From Notolepis coatsorum (taxonomy: Eukaryota > Chordata > Actinopteri > Aulopiformes > Paralepididae): DNA of 64,000 nt. Shown in pieces: positions 11,366 through 22,430 of this stretch. How positions within the stretch are numbered: position 1 is the stretch's first letter; each line of letters opens with the position of its first letter. The position numbers and the translations under genes are program-made. Where the stretch lies: contig OZ020585.1 in NCBI GenBank assembly GCA_963971535.1, forward strand, positions 24,738,796-24,802,795, in the 5' to 3' direction. The notes beneath the pieces were generated by a model. That model worked only from the letters and a program-made list of their open reading frames with translations, was not told the origin of the DNA and did not search any database.

Positions 11366-11998
11366 CATCTCTATCTCTATCTAGGTCGTCCTCGGACGGG
11401 CCCTCCATCGGTGCTTCCAGTCATCCGGATCCTCCATGCATCTGGCTAGCTCGCCGGTGCTTTCTGTTCCCGCATCTCTCCTGAGTACGTCCACGTAGGT
11501 TAATGTGGGACGTCCTTGTGATCGATGCCCGTGTGTTGGTTCCCACAGCACAAGTTTGCTGGTTGGCATCTCATGGTGTCTCTGGCAGTGCCCTGCCAGC
11601 CTCATTCTCCTGACTGCCACTTTATCGCTCACCTTTAGCACCCCCCCATACAAGTTTGCATTAGTGACATGCTCATCCCTGTTGATGTTGAGCACCACAC
11701 GCATCATTCTGGTGTAGCACCCATCCAAGGACTTCTGCAGGGTGGGCTTCAAGGTACAGCATTCACTGCCATACAAAAGGACAGACTCAACTGTTGCATG
11801 AAAGAAGTTGAGCTTGATTTGACGGGGGAGGTTGGATTTCCACACAATGGTCATGCCGTTCAGAGCCCTCCACGCAAGTGCCTTCCTCACTTTAAGGTCT
11901 TGCTCGGACGAGTTGACCCACGAGCCCAGGTACTTGAAATCACTGACTTCCTTTAGAGCAGAGCCTCCTGTTGTCCTTAGAGGGCTCAGGGACATTTG
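11366..11998 (-). pseudogene. RTE-like LINE: C-terminal reverse transcriptase fragment
   Basis: A 204-codon open frame (11995 to 11381) on the minus strand. It begins in the thumb-side region with F-K-Y-L-G-S-W-V-N and continues with V-R-K-A-L-A-W-R-A-L, E-S-V-L-L-Y-G-S-E-C-C-T-L, L-D-G-C-Y-T-R-M-M-R, the L-A-G-H-C-Q-R-H block and a D-R...W-R-A-R-P end. These blocks are characteristic of the C-terminal third of RTE-type and related endonuclease-reverse transcriptases. The palm motifs and endonuclease are missing (5' truncation). A (GATAGA)-like tail follows at about 11367-11382, as RTE-type copies often have. The frame is intact, so the insertion is not very old. Confidence 0.82.
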
Positions 11999-12936
11999 TA
12001 TTCCCCCCGTGAAGCCCGGTGAACAGGTGGCGGGCGACGCACGACGTTGTCACAAATTGGGGGTTAAATATGAGTGAATGTTGAATATGCATATCCAATC
12101 AACCGAGCCCAATAGCACGAGGGCCACCTTTTTATAAGCGCCACCAAAATGCCCCTTCCGGGGCACTAATTGGGTCGATTGGAAATGAGTCACCTCTGTC
12201 GAGAATGATCCGGGGAAGCTTTCAAAGCGACTGTCGAGACGTCAGAGAACTCGGGCGGCACTGTGGTGGCAAGCGGCGGAGAGAAATACAGGGAGAAAAT
12301 GATTTGGAAGTCTCTGGATTGTGCTGTGCCCTTTCTGAGACGAGTGGGTCGTCTCAATCCCACGCGTCTGCCCCCGACGCCACTCGCCAGAAGCCTAGCG
12401 GGAATATGATTACACATTGATTTCTCGCTCTCGCATGAGGAATATAGAGGAGGGGGGGGGGCAGTCGGAGCTCAGAGCAGGGAGGAATATCCACTAAGAC
12501 ACTGCTTGGCTGGTGCCGGCGATGTGTTTGTTTGCCATGGAGCAGCCCCAAAAGCCTCCTGTGTCTGTGTCTCTGTGTCGCTTGCCAACATTTAGGCAGC
12601 GATTTGTATCGCTCTCTAACTGGGCATTGTGGGGTTCCAAATTGAATAAAAGGGATGAGGAGAGAGGGAGAATGGTTTGTTGTGGTTGCTGATGTTTTTA
12701 TTCACGCAGAAGGGTATCTACTGTATACTTTCAAGCAGGATTGGCGATTACAGTAGCGGCGCACCGATACACTGCCTTTACCGATTCTAACCCTGCTTGT
12801 TAGGGATTGTTGGGGTTCATTCCATGAGCTAGGTGCATCATAGCGAGTTGGGAATCAGAGAATCCAATCGCCTTGCTTTGATTCCAACATGTTACACAAC
12901 CGGCTCTTGGTATCAGAGGAAAGTTCTCTAGCCCGA
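11999..12936. other. Unique sequence, moderately GC-rich
   Basis: No transposon, RNA or convincing exon was recognised. Low repeat content compared with the surroundings makes it a reasonable place to look for conserved non-coding sequence. Confidence 0.4.
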
Positions 12937-13305
12937 TATTGGCCTGATATCCAAGACCAATATTATATTGATGCATCCCTAGTTGCCAACTAGTTGCCAA
13001 CTATCCTGGATCGACAGTGAGGCTCACAAAGCCAGCCTCTGTATATATATATATAAAAAAAAGTTAAAAGAAAATAATAAAAACAAAACCAGTGAGCGGA
13101 TGAAATATTCATTCCAAACGTGCAAATCTGTCATATAAAAACTCATAAACCATGCTCTGCCGTCATAAATCTTGCAGACGCGTTGCCAGTAAGTTTGCTT
13201 CATGTCCTAAGCGATGAAATAATAAATCCCTCTGAATTGTATAGCATCTACTTGGCATCGCTGCCTCCTGGCTGCTGGAGCGGGCAGCACAACACTGCTA
13301 CATCT
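12937..13305 (+). repeat. Dispersed duplicate block, copy 2
   Basis: Partner of 9418-9780, in the same orientation. It carries an internal duplication of TAGTTGCCAAC (near 12980) and a TATATATATATA run absent from the other copy. Confidence 0.7.
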
Positions 13306-13377
13306 CCTGCCAGAGACCTCTGGCATTAATTCATTCTTTCATTGTTTCCTTCAGTACTGGTGGCATTTTCAGTATAC

Positions 13378-13567
<190 letters not shown>

Positions 13568-13724
13568 GAGCTCTGAGGGTAGAAATCATGTGGAGCCACA
13601 CCCGGGCTGGACTGGGACAAACAATCGGCCCTGGTATTCGGTCGGACACCACCCACCAGTACACCATCCTTGCGGTCTCCTTAAATATGCGTACCTACTG
13701 TACTATTCCCCCAAACTATTGTCA

Positions 13725-14455
13725 GAAATGCCAAATCCAACTATTTCAAAGAATCTTTGGCTCGTGATTTAAAAAATCCGAAGCAATTTTGTAATAAGAT
13801 TAAAACTATAACTGGTGTATTATTGACCAGATAAAAGTGAATACTATTTTACGAGATCCACAGCTGATTCATTCAACCAGCATTTTTCCTCTGTCACTGC
13901 AGCATCACTCGATCCCGTGACTGATCTCTTCAGTAACAGGCCTCCTGATCATAGTTTCTCTTTCAGGAAAATGTTACCTTTAGAAGTTTATGATGCCATC
14001 AATAGCCTAAAAGTAAGTGGTGGTCCTAGATTAGATGGTTTAGAACCTAAGTTCCTCAAACTTGCATCCCATATTCTAATGTACCCATTATGTGATCTGT
14101 TTAATATGTCACTGTCCACATTCGAAATGCCTGACATATGGAAGTGCTCTCGTATTACCCGGTTGCATAACTCTTTCACTGCCACACGACAGAAGGTTAA
14201 CCCTTTACTATCACACAACCGACGGTCGCCGGCTGTTGTGTGGCAGTGAAAGTGTTAACCATATGTGAATTGTTGTAGTGAAAGGGTTAACCGTTTTGGT
14301 AGTGCGACAGTGAAAGGGATAAAGGTGGAGATGCACTTGAAATTAATAACTATAGACCAATCTCAATTATCTGTTCTAATGCCAAAGTGTTTGAGAAATT
14401 GATAATATAATCAGCTTTCAAAATGTCTTGACAAGTACAATATTTTATCACCTGC
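13725..14455 (+). pseudogene. LINE fragment spanning the RT N-terminus, split by a MITE
   Basis: Plus-strand coding blocks read N-Y-F-K-E-S-L-A-R-D-L-K-N-P, then S-L-K-V-S-G-G-P-R-L-D-G-L-E-P-K-F-L-K-L, L-C-D-L-F-N-M-S-L-S-T and I-W-K-C-S-R-I-T. After the MITE (14171-14318) they resume with G-G-D-A-L-E-I-N-N-Y-R-P-I-S-I-I. This is the linker and fingers region of a CR1/L2-type reverse transcriptase. Stops before 13900 and after 14400 and the MITE disrupt it. The catalytic FADD/YADD part is not present. Confidence 0.8.
14171..14318. mobile_element. Palindromic piggyBac-like MITE, copy 2
   Basis: The termini CTCTTTCACTGCC and (reversed) CCCTTTCACTGTC match copy 1 at 7393-7600. It is flanked by ATAA on both sides (14167-14170 and 14319-14322). 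Removing the element and one ATAA rejoins the interrupted LINE reading frame, which fixes the boundaries. The central hairpin of copy 1 is largely absent here. Confidence 0.82.
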
Positions 14456-14525
14456 AATAAATACAAATAAACGTTGCTGCCTGTTGCGAATGTGTTTTTT
14501 GATGATGAATGATGAAGTGTATTAA

Positions 14526-15657
14526 CCTGTTAAGTGGTAGCCCTATTTTCAGAAATGTCGCCTAAATGTACATGCCTAAGTAAATGGAAGATTGCTCCAC
14601 TTCTGCAGGGCAATTTGCATGTTCTTGGTATCTAGGAACATCTAGGGACCTGGGGGTATGTATTTCCAGGGTCAGAAATATTGTGTCTGTTACTAGGCTT
14701 GAGTAAATTGTAATGAAGAAAAGGAGAATATAAATTATGATTTATTTTTGCATCTTTGACGGTGAATAACATCATGTTAAATCTGTGGGGTAAGAGATTT
14801 CGCTCACTGAGCTCATTCACCACCTTATTGAGATCAAGTGTAAAAAAAATCTAAGCAAATGAATAAAGGGAAGATGATTAAACAGAAGGATTTGTAGATA
14901 CAGTAATAAATGATAATCGTTTTTAATTATGAATTCATATTTGACCTTAAACTTGACCTTGACCTTATTATGGCCAAATCATCCATCTATCGATAGGGAA
15001 AACGCTCCTCTTTCCAATGGCAGGGTTGAATCTGGATTTAGTCATTTCCTTGCGGTTTTACGATAAAAGAGATATAATTCGCATTTTTTCGATAAATTCG
15101 TATTTCCGATAAATCGTATAAAACATCGGTAAAAATGAAAATATACACTTTGACTACTGTTTTGATAAGGTTATGGTCTTTACTCTTGGCTACAAACAGA
15201 TTCATTAAAACAACATTAAACTCTTAACATTCAAGGGCCCACATGTGGGCCCTCATGAGGACGATTCGTGATGCCACTTTGCCGACCTCTAGTGGTTTGG
15301 GTGTGCATTTCTTTTAATACAATATATATATATAGAATTAAAGCCCTATTTGTTGCCTGTCGATTGCCCTTTCAGGTGACAAAATCCGTTCAGCGGTCCT
15401 CGAGTTACAAGCCGATATGTGAGGCGTGCCCCAAAGTACGCAAAAGTACACATTACCACCCCCGACTCCCGGGGCTCTAGCTCCGTCAATCATTTGGCGA
15501 TCTTGAACATCTTTGCACAGGGTTGTAGCCAATGAGTGTGGCTTTCCAATGATACCCCATGATATTATAATGGGGGATCTAATACGGTCTCTATTGATCG
15601 ATTTATTGATTGAAAAAAGCAGGGTCCCCCTGTAGGCGGACCTTACAGCTTAACAGG
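14526..15657. mobile_element. PiggyBac-like non-autonomous element (1,132 bp)
   Basis: The ends CCTGTTAAG and CTTAACAGG form an inverted repeat. The left flank is TTAA (14522-14525) and the right flank is TTGG, so the expected TTAA duplication is degraded on one side. A related copy starts at 41627 (TTAACCTCTTTAAGCCCTA) and shares GCATGTTCTTGGTATCTAGG and GTAAATTGTAATGAA. The interior has no transposase. It holds an 18-bp palindrome at 15235-15252. Confidence 0.65.
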
Positions 15658-15661
15658 TTGG

Positions 15662-15970
15662 GTACATATGGAAAAATTGCAGAGGTGGAAAGAAACTCAT
15701 TAGCTTTTATTAGATTAGAAGTGTATTCTCATCGCACAGCGCAAGTAGAGTACAACAAAAAGAGGTTGGCATCTAACCAGAGTGCAAGGTAACAGTAACT
15801 TGCATAACAATATACAGTGTGACAAGTGATCCTATGGAATATATACAAAACAACACTTCTGAGTAAATGTGCTGTATTATGTACAGTGATACAAGTATAA
15901 ATATACAATGCCATACTATAATGTTTTTAATAAAAAAGTTAATTATATATATACTTGTGAAACCCTGTAC
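15662..15970. other. Unassigned sequence
   Basis: A/T-rich spacer. Nothing was recognised. Confidence 0.5.
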
Positions 15971-15973
15971 TTT

Positions 15974-16318
15974 GGGGCAGCAGTGGCCTAAAGGTTAGAG
16001 AAGCGGGTTTGTGACCGGAAGGTCGCCGGTTCGATCCCCTGGACCGGCAGGAAAAATCTGGGCTGGGGAAGTGAATGAATAACTCTCTCCCATACCCTTA
16101 ACACCAACCGCTGAAGTACCCTTGAGCAAGGCACTAAACCCCCAACTGCTCCAGTGGAGTTGCTCAGTGGCCAACGGTGTCAGACTGTGGTTGTACTGGG
16201 CAGCTCCCAGGTGTGAATGGAACTGTGTGAATGTGAAGCAGGGCGTAGCTGAAAAAGAGCATCCGTGCTCAGAGAACCTACCCTGGGTAAATAAAGGTTA
16301 AATAAAAAAATAAAAAAT
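15974..16318 (+). mobile_element. tRNA-derived SINE
   Basis: The head resembles a tRNA gene with A-box-like GTGGCCTAAAGGTTAGAG (15983-16000) and B box GGTTCGATCCC (16028-16038). The body contains ACCCTTGAGCAAGGCACT, common to many fish SINEs, and the 3' end is CCTGGGTAAATAAAGG followed by an A-rich tail. The internal boxes would be recognised by RNA polymerase III. It is a SINE, not a functional tRNA gene, because the cloverleaf is degenerate and a long unrelated body follows. Confidence 0.85.
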
Positions 16319-16319
16319 T

Positions 16320-16411
16320 TGACCTTGCATCCCGTTCAGAAGTATCTTTCTCATATGAATTCCCAAGGGGATCAATAAAGGAATATCTTATCTTATCTTA
16401 TCTTATCTTAT
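16320..16411 (+). mobile_element. LINE 3' tail with (CTTAT)n
   Basis: GGGGATCAATAAAGG is followed by four CTTAT units. This is the form of a non-LTR element 3' end, truncated to under 100 bp and placed directly after the SINE. Confidence 0.6.
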
Positions 16412-17320
16412 GAACACTTGGAATGTTACAGTATAATGTTGATGACGTTTGCTTGAAAGTGTTCGCTTTAGTTTTCTACTCCTTAACCTTTACTCTGAAT
16501 ACTTTTCAGAGGAGTGACTTGCCTCTAGTTGAGAATGTCGTCCTATTTTTCCACCTCTGCTAAATTAGCAGTTTCGATTATGCAATCCTACCCACCCGCT
16601 GAGTGTAAAATAGACACACTGCATGCGGCATCCTTTTATGGCGTGACTTCGGGTCACAGAGTCTCCGTCCTCGTAGCAGAAAATGTACTTACTCTCGCAA
16701 GATTTTGACTCTGCTGCAAGAGTGTAGGAACCTGCGCCGCCTTGGGGGTTAAAAGGCTCTGAAGATACTGCGAAACACTCAACCGCCACTGAGAGGTTAC
16801 ATCAGCAGGGTTATGATGTTTCCAAACCCCACAGGTCATAATAAATTGCACGCCGCTCCTCTCGTGTGCCATGGAGTTTTGTAGCGCTAGAATAGAAGAG
16901 GAAAAGGAGCAACCCCCCCCCCCCCATACAAACAATCAGGGCCGACGCAATCAATTAGCAATTAACTCTATTATTTTTGTTAAATAATCAAGCCATTCCT
17001 TAAAAGCACACAAACAAATGCAAATTACACTTGTGCCCTTCTGAGGATGACTTGCTCAGTGTTGCCTCTGCCCCGCCACACAGCACACTCTAGAAAGGTT
17101 TTTCTATTTGCCTGCCTTTGAAGTTAATTGGTTCGCTAATAGATAGATAGATAGTTAAAAATAGAGAGTGAAGGTTAACCTGAGCCTGTAAAACGAGAGA
17201 CGTTGAGATTAATCAACTCACGTGTGTGTCGCGTGTTGTCGTGCTTACTGCCCACCCTGCCCACTTAGGGGACTTAAAGCGGCTGCGGTTCCATTCAAGC
17301 CAATTAGAGATGTAGAGCGG
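16412..17320. other. Unassigned sequence
   Basis: It contains a C run (16913-16925) and a short ATAG repeat (17141-17156). No gene was recognised. Confidence 0.5.
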
Positions 17321-17332
17321 GCCGATTCAAAC

Positions 17333-17782
17333 TTTTTTTTTATCCACTTTTTCTCCTCCTATTTTTTCTTGTATTTTCCTCCCATCCCAATTTTAGTTGT
17401 TATGCCAATTCCCCCCTCCCCTTCCTGGTCGTTGCGCGCATTTGCCCCCTACTTGCCGGTCTAGGGAGCCCTGAAGTCTATCACATGCTTCCTCCGATAC
17501 ATAGGAGACAGCCAGCAGCCTCTTTTCACCTGGCAGCGAGGACTCTCATTGGGTGAGTGTGGGAGGGCACACTACCTCACCCATATCCCTTCCTCGCTGT
17601 GCAGGCTCCCTGACCAACCTGTAGGAGTCGCTGTTTACAACTACCAGATTACCACCCACCGGCTTCCCTCCCGCTGACACTACCAATTGTGCCAGTATGA
17701 CGACCGGCCAAGCCGGAGGCACCGCTGACAGCCGGATTCGATACCAGTGTATCTCCGGTGGCAGACAGACGCTTAGTCCGCT
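17333..17782 (-). mobile_element. tRNA-derived SINE (second type), copy 1
   Basis: On the minus strand the head has a tRNA-like GCAGCGGACTAAGCGTCTG and a B-box-like GGTATCGAATCC (near 17737-17748). The element ends in a poly-A tail (T run at 17333-17341 on the plus strand). A perfect 12-bp target duplication GCCGATTCAAAC flanks it (17321-17332 and 17783-17794). The first bases of the head are missing compared with the copy at 60640-61005, so it is slightly 5' truncated. Confidence 0.85.
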
Positions 17783-17794
17783 GCCGATTCAAAC

Positions 17795-18940
17795 GTGTAA
17801 TTTTCTATGTCCTGTCCTTCTATGGCAAAAATGATAAACCAGTGTTGTAGCCAACAAGTGTCCACTCCCAACGATACCCCACATGGGGGGGGGGGGGGGT
17901 GCAAATATAGGAAGTAGGAGGAACTAGGTGAAAGTTGATGAGCGGAATGACTCAGACTTTAGAACGCATGGCGGTGGATGGCGGAAATGGATTTTGGAAA
18001 GCTTTTTTTTGGTGCATGGTTTACCTCTCACCTTTACCAGTAAAAGTGCTTGATTTTGCCACAGACAGGATCAGGCTGTTATGATTCTCTGAAGAGTCTT
18101 ATATTTCTTACCAAAAACTCACCCCGAAATCCCATGGCATGTGAGTTGTTGCAGGAAGCACCAAACAGAAAGCGTAGCGTTATCTAAAATATATAAAACA
18201 ATGGTTAGTATTTGCACGTATCCGAACCGTACCAACAGAACGTCCCAACTCCCGCCACATTTTGCTCCCGTTTTCATTGACAACCTTTGGGAATGGGACA
18301 CGCTGATGTTATGGCTAGTTGTGGTACAAATGGATGAAAACACTGTCCGTACACTGCTCCTTGAGATGAAATCCTATACCAAAGCACTTTTTCCTAAAGA
18401 AAAATGCTGTTCCCTGAGTGGAGAGACCTGCTGCAGACAGAGTGGAGGTAATGTTATTAGCTAAAGTTATTGTGTTGACCTGGGATGTTAGAATGGAGAC
18501 CAGAGGAAGCGCAACGTACTGTACTGTAAACACAAAAGGTCCATCTCTGTAGGAATCCTTTACATAATGCTGTCAGACACGGATAATAACAATCTGAGCC
18601 TATTGGTGGCAAGAACAAGCTCTTTCAGTGGACGTACTTTGACTTTGTGCACAAATGCCCCCAAGGACAAAGCGTTCTCCGAGGAGCACAAATGACTGAC
18701 GGGTAAGATCCACTTCGTATCCCCCCCAGGGATTGAAGCAAGTTAAAATATTTCGCTTTTTCCCACATACTTGCACTGTTTCAGTAGCAGCCGCCTTACT
18801 GGCAGGAGACAGGGAACGCTGTTGTGTGTATTGAGGAAGAGGATTGGCAGGATGATTGTTGTTTTTTGGGGCCTCCTGGCTTCTGGCTCTGTGGCTGGTA
18901 GTGAATTCCTCTTCATCAGCCGCATTGTCAACCAACTGTG
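17795..18940. other. Unassigned sequence
   Basis: It contains a G run at 17886-17899. The frame at 18141-18464 has no recognisable domain. No repeat family was assigned. Confidence 0.45.
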
Positions 18941-18944
18941 TATG

Positions 18945-20012
18945 CTACAGAATACATTTTAAGGTTCTCCTATTTGTTTTTAAAGCCCTTAACAAATTGA
19001 GTGCCAGCAGGGGGCGCACGATTTATCGCTTGAATGCCAGCCTTTTGGGACAGATTTTCCGATATTTCATGAGCTATTTCTATATTCTATATTATGGCTA
19101 TGTGTCTAATACACCCGTCGCTTATCAATGACTTGCTTGTAGTCAACATGTACGAAACAGATTTTTGAAAATTTCGAGAAGAATTTTAATATTCCCCAGG
19201 AATCGCCCTTTAGTGTAATACACACAACACGTTGTCATTTTCCGCCTGATTTATAAATCGTTTTCAAATAAATGCTAGATTATCTATAGTATATGTGTAC
19301 TTATGCATGCTAGAGAAGCGGGCTGAAAAATCGATTATCTATGACCTGGTCAGCGCTAACGTCATATACACACATACACAAATAGGGGACACGTTGTGAA
19401 ATATGTGAAAAAAACATCTGATTACCCCAAGACTGGTAAAATAGATTCCTTACCTCACATCAGATGTTCTGCAAAAAGATTATTCCAATTCCTGATCGCC
19501 ATTCCAAACATCGATCGCGTTTATTGATCCAACGATCCAACCTCGAAACACATATTCCACGCTGCTCTGAGGGTCCCCAATGAATGCAATCGTCTCGGGT
19601 TACATGCCTGAGAAGTAAAATGTGGAATCCGGGGTTTTTTCCCCCATGCATTTTCATTGAGTCCAATCCAATGGGTGCATTACCATCCAGGAGACGATAG
19701 GGGGCGGTATTTGCCCTTTTCGAGGTCAGAGCCAGTCCCAATGCTAACGTGAGGCTGGATTGATGAAAAATAAATATAAAAGCAATGACGATTAAATAAC
19801 GAGATTTCTCGTTGTTGGCACTCAACGCATGGCGGCCACTCAAAGTGTTAATGGTCAGCCCCCCTCCTACATCTCAGACCTCCTATCCCCCTATTCCAAC
19901 ACCAGGTCCCTCAGGTCAGCCGATCAGAGGCTCCTGACAGTCCGTAGGTCTAACCTTAAGCTCAGGGGGGGCCGTGCCTTTGCTGTAGCAGCCCCTTAAC
20001 TGTGGAACAGTT
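18945..20012 (+). pseudogene. L2-type RT fragment interrupted by an ~835-bp insert
   Basis: Plus-strand coding reads F-K-V-L-L-F-V-F-K-A-L-N-K (18954-19000), a conserved C-terminal block of L2-type RT. The next family block, N-G-Q-P-P-S-Y-I-S-D-L-L, followed by S-L-R-S-A-D-Q-R-L-L, appears only from 19847. The 0.8 kb between starts TTGAGTGCCAGC and ends with CACTCAA, suggesting an inserted element with short inverted ends. A stop interrupts the second half near 19998. Confidence 0.6.
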
Positions 20013-20089
20013 ATTTATTTTGTACTCTCACCGTTCGAGTTGGCACATAAAATGACAGGTAGTCAGTCAAGTATTAAGGTGCTGAACCA

Positions 20090-20640
20090 TTTATGGATTT
20101 GTATAATGATAATAATACATCAATTTTGTATATCGCTTTTCCGAATGCTCAAAGACACTTTACAGAGCAAAATAAACAATACAGTTTTAGTAGAAAAAAT
20201 GTAAATGAAAAATTATATAAAGGGTGAAAGAGGAAGGAGTTCGAGGCTTGAGGCAAGGGTAAAAAGGTGGGTTTTTAGGGCTTTTTTAAATGATGAGATG
20301 GTGTCTGCATGACGGATATGGTTGGGCAGGGCGTTCCAGAGGGTGGGGGCAGCTGCAGCGAAGGCCCTGTCGCCCCAGGTCCGGAGCTTAGTCCTGATGG
20401 GTTGGAGGAGGTTAGCATCTGCGGACCTGAGGCAGTGGGTAGGCGTGTGGTGGGGAAGGAGGTCAGAGAGGTAGGAGGGGGCCAGGTTGTTGAGAGCTTT
20501 GAAGCTGATGAGTAGAATTTTGAACTGAATCCTGTATATGATGGGGAGCCAGTGGAGATCGTGGAGGATGTGGGGGTGATGTGGTCGGAGCGGCGGGTGG
20601 AGGTGAGCATGCGAGCAACAGAGTTTTGGACGTATTGTAT
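20090..20640 (-). pseudogene. L2-type RT C-terminus and 3' UTR (reverse strand)
   Basis: Minus-strand blocks spread over two frames: D-L-H-W-L-P-I-I-Y-R-I-Q-F, F-K-A-L-N-N-L-A-P-S-Y-L-S-D-L-L, L-R-S-A-D-A-N and L-W-N-A-L-P-N-H-I-R-H-A-D. This is the C-terminal end of an L2-type RT. The 3' UTR runs down to an AATAATGAT-like tail at about 20105, with a TATATCGCTTTTCC motif. Frame breaks make it a pseudogene. Confidence 0.7.
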
Positions 20641-21185
20641 ATAAGGAAAATAACTTTTAAATAAATTCTAAAGGATACAGGAAGCCAGTGCAATGTAGCT
20701 AAAATAGGTGTAATATGCTCTCTCTTTCTTGTTTTTGTTAAAAGGCTAGGAGCAGAGTTTTTGATTAACTGTAGTTTCTATATCTCTTTAGGAAGACCAG
20801 TTAAAAGAACATTACAATAATCAAATCAGCTTGAAATAAAAGCATGGACCAGCTTCCTGTTGGGTGACTTTGGCATTTCTTAAATGGAAGAATGTTGTCT
20901 TGGTCACTTTATTTGTTTCTTAAATCAGAGTCTAAAATAACACCTAAGCTTGTTACTTCTGCTTTATTTTGTAGAGCCAGATTGCCTAGCCTATTAAAAA
21001 GTGCATCTCTTTTGGCTTTAGGGCCAATTAAAAGTATGTCTGTCTTATCCTAATTTAGTTTTTTTTTTAAGTATTGCTCATCCATTTATCAACTGCTGAC
21101 AGACAGGTTGTCAGGGAGCATAGAGTATTTGTGTCATTCGGCTCAACAGAAATGTATAGTTGTGTATCATCAGCATAACTGGGTT
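20641..21185 (-). pseudogene. Degenerate L2 LINE fragment (reverse strand)
   Basis: On the minus strand this aligns by eye with the element at 7725-9300. Shared stretches include CAGTGCAATGTAGCTAA, GGAAGACCAGTTAAAA and GTATAGTTGTGTATCATC (the reversed YADDTQLY region). Many stops and indels are present. It directly abuts the other L2 fragment at 20090-20640. Confidence 0.65.
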
Positions 21186-21276
21186 ATATGCGGGTATTAG
21201 TCAGACAGATATATTATGATAGATTATGTGTATATATATAGTATGAGGTGGGTAGTTAAGATTATTATGGATACAG

Positions 21277-22063
21277 TTAGGTTAGGTTTAGGTTTACTTT
21301 ATTTGTTCAAGGGGGACAGTGTACATTAATAAAACATTTTTACAGATGTAAATGCACCCAATGTTAGCCAAAAGGCTAATTTCCATTGGCAGTCCCCCTG
21401 CCAGAAGGTACAGGCTAAAATCCGGTGTAAAAAAAGGGTTAGCAATAAAAACAGAATAAAATCAAGATAAATAACATTAGAATAAAAACACAACAAAAGC
21501 ACATAGACATAGTAGGGATACAGGTCACAATACAGTCATGGACACAAGGACAGAGCACATCATGACATATTAAGAGACCCATACATAGACAGACGCACCA
21601 TATCCACACACACACATACACACACAGACACCTGTGTTGACAGTTCTGGTTTTCAATGAGCCATTCCCTAACCCTGCACTTGAATGAATGGTATGATGTG
21701 GACACTCTAATTGTTTGGGCAATTGAGTTCCATTGGTGGGATGCTCTGTATGAGAAGACGGAAAGCAGTATGTAGGTATAAAATGTACTGTGGGCGGAGG
21801 TTACTGTAGCGTGTAGCATCTCCCCGAGCGGAGGAGGGCAAACAGTCCATGATTGGGATGAGAGGTGTCCTTGACAATGCCTTCCTCAGACACCGTTTCT
21901 TATGGAGAGACTCGATTGCAGGGAGCAATGTGCCGGTGATGTGTTGGGCGGTTCTCTCCACCAGTGATGCAGTTGGTGAGTATACATGCTTTCTATGACG
22001 CACCAGTAAAAGTTCACCAGAATCTGAGAGGTGGGCTTTCCTCAGCCTCCTCAGGAAGAAGAG
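21277..22063 (-). pseudogene. LINE RT C-terminus and 3' UTR (left part of a split copy)
   Basis: Minus-strand coding includes R-H-R-K-H-V-Y-S-P-T-A-S, I-E-S-L-H-K-K-R-C-L-R-K-A-L-S and, in a second frame, H-Q-W-N-S-I-A-Q-T-I-R. The 3' UTR ends in AACAAATAAAG and a TAAACCTAAACC-type tail (21277-21297). The upstream part continues at 24035-24100, beyond the hAT-like insertion, with S-S-L-V-K-K-A-H-Q-C-L-F-F. This is CR1/L2-type coding with frame breaks. Confidence 0.75.
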
Positions 22064-22430
22064 CAGTGTTGGGCAAGTTACTTTAAAAAAGTAACTAGTT
22101 ACAGTTACTAGTTACTTCTTCCAAAAAGTAACTAAATTACTTACTCAGTTACAAATTATAAAAGTAACTAGTTACTTCAGAAAGTAACTATTGCGTTACT
22201 TTCAAGATTTTTTTTTACATAAACAACATACACAAATTTAAACTATTTTAATGTTGCTGTGGGACAAAGTGAGACTAGCCTCCAATCAAATGCCATGTAT
22301 GTAGATATTATAATGACTATGTTTATATAGTGGATCATACAAATACAAACAGAATAGATGTTTTGGAACTTTTGATATGTATTGCCCCTCAACAGGCCAC
22401 AGCTGGGCAACATTAAATTATGCTTGTTAA

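Noticed and set aside
15974..16050. tRNA gene
   Set aside because: A and B boxes are present, but the cloverleaf is degenerate and a SINE body follows. The same holds for the family S heads and the two reverse-strand SINEs.
18141..18464. 107-codon frame as a gene
   Set aside because: No motif, no splice context and no coding-like composition beyond chance.
21277..21297. Interstitial telomere repeat
   Set aside because: The motif is TTAGG/TTTAGG-like over only 20 bases and is the tail of a LINE 3' end, not TTAGGG.
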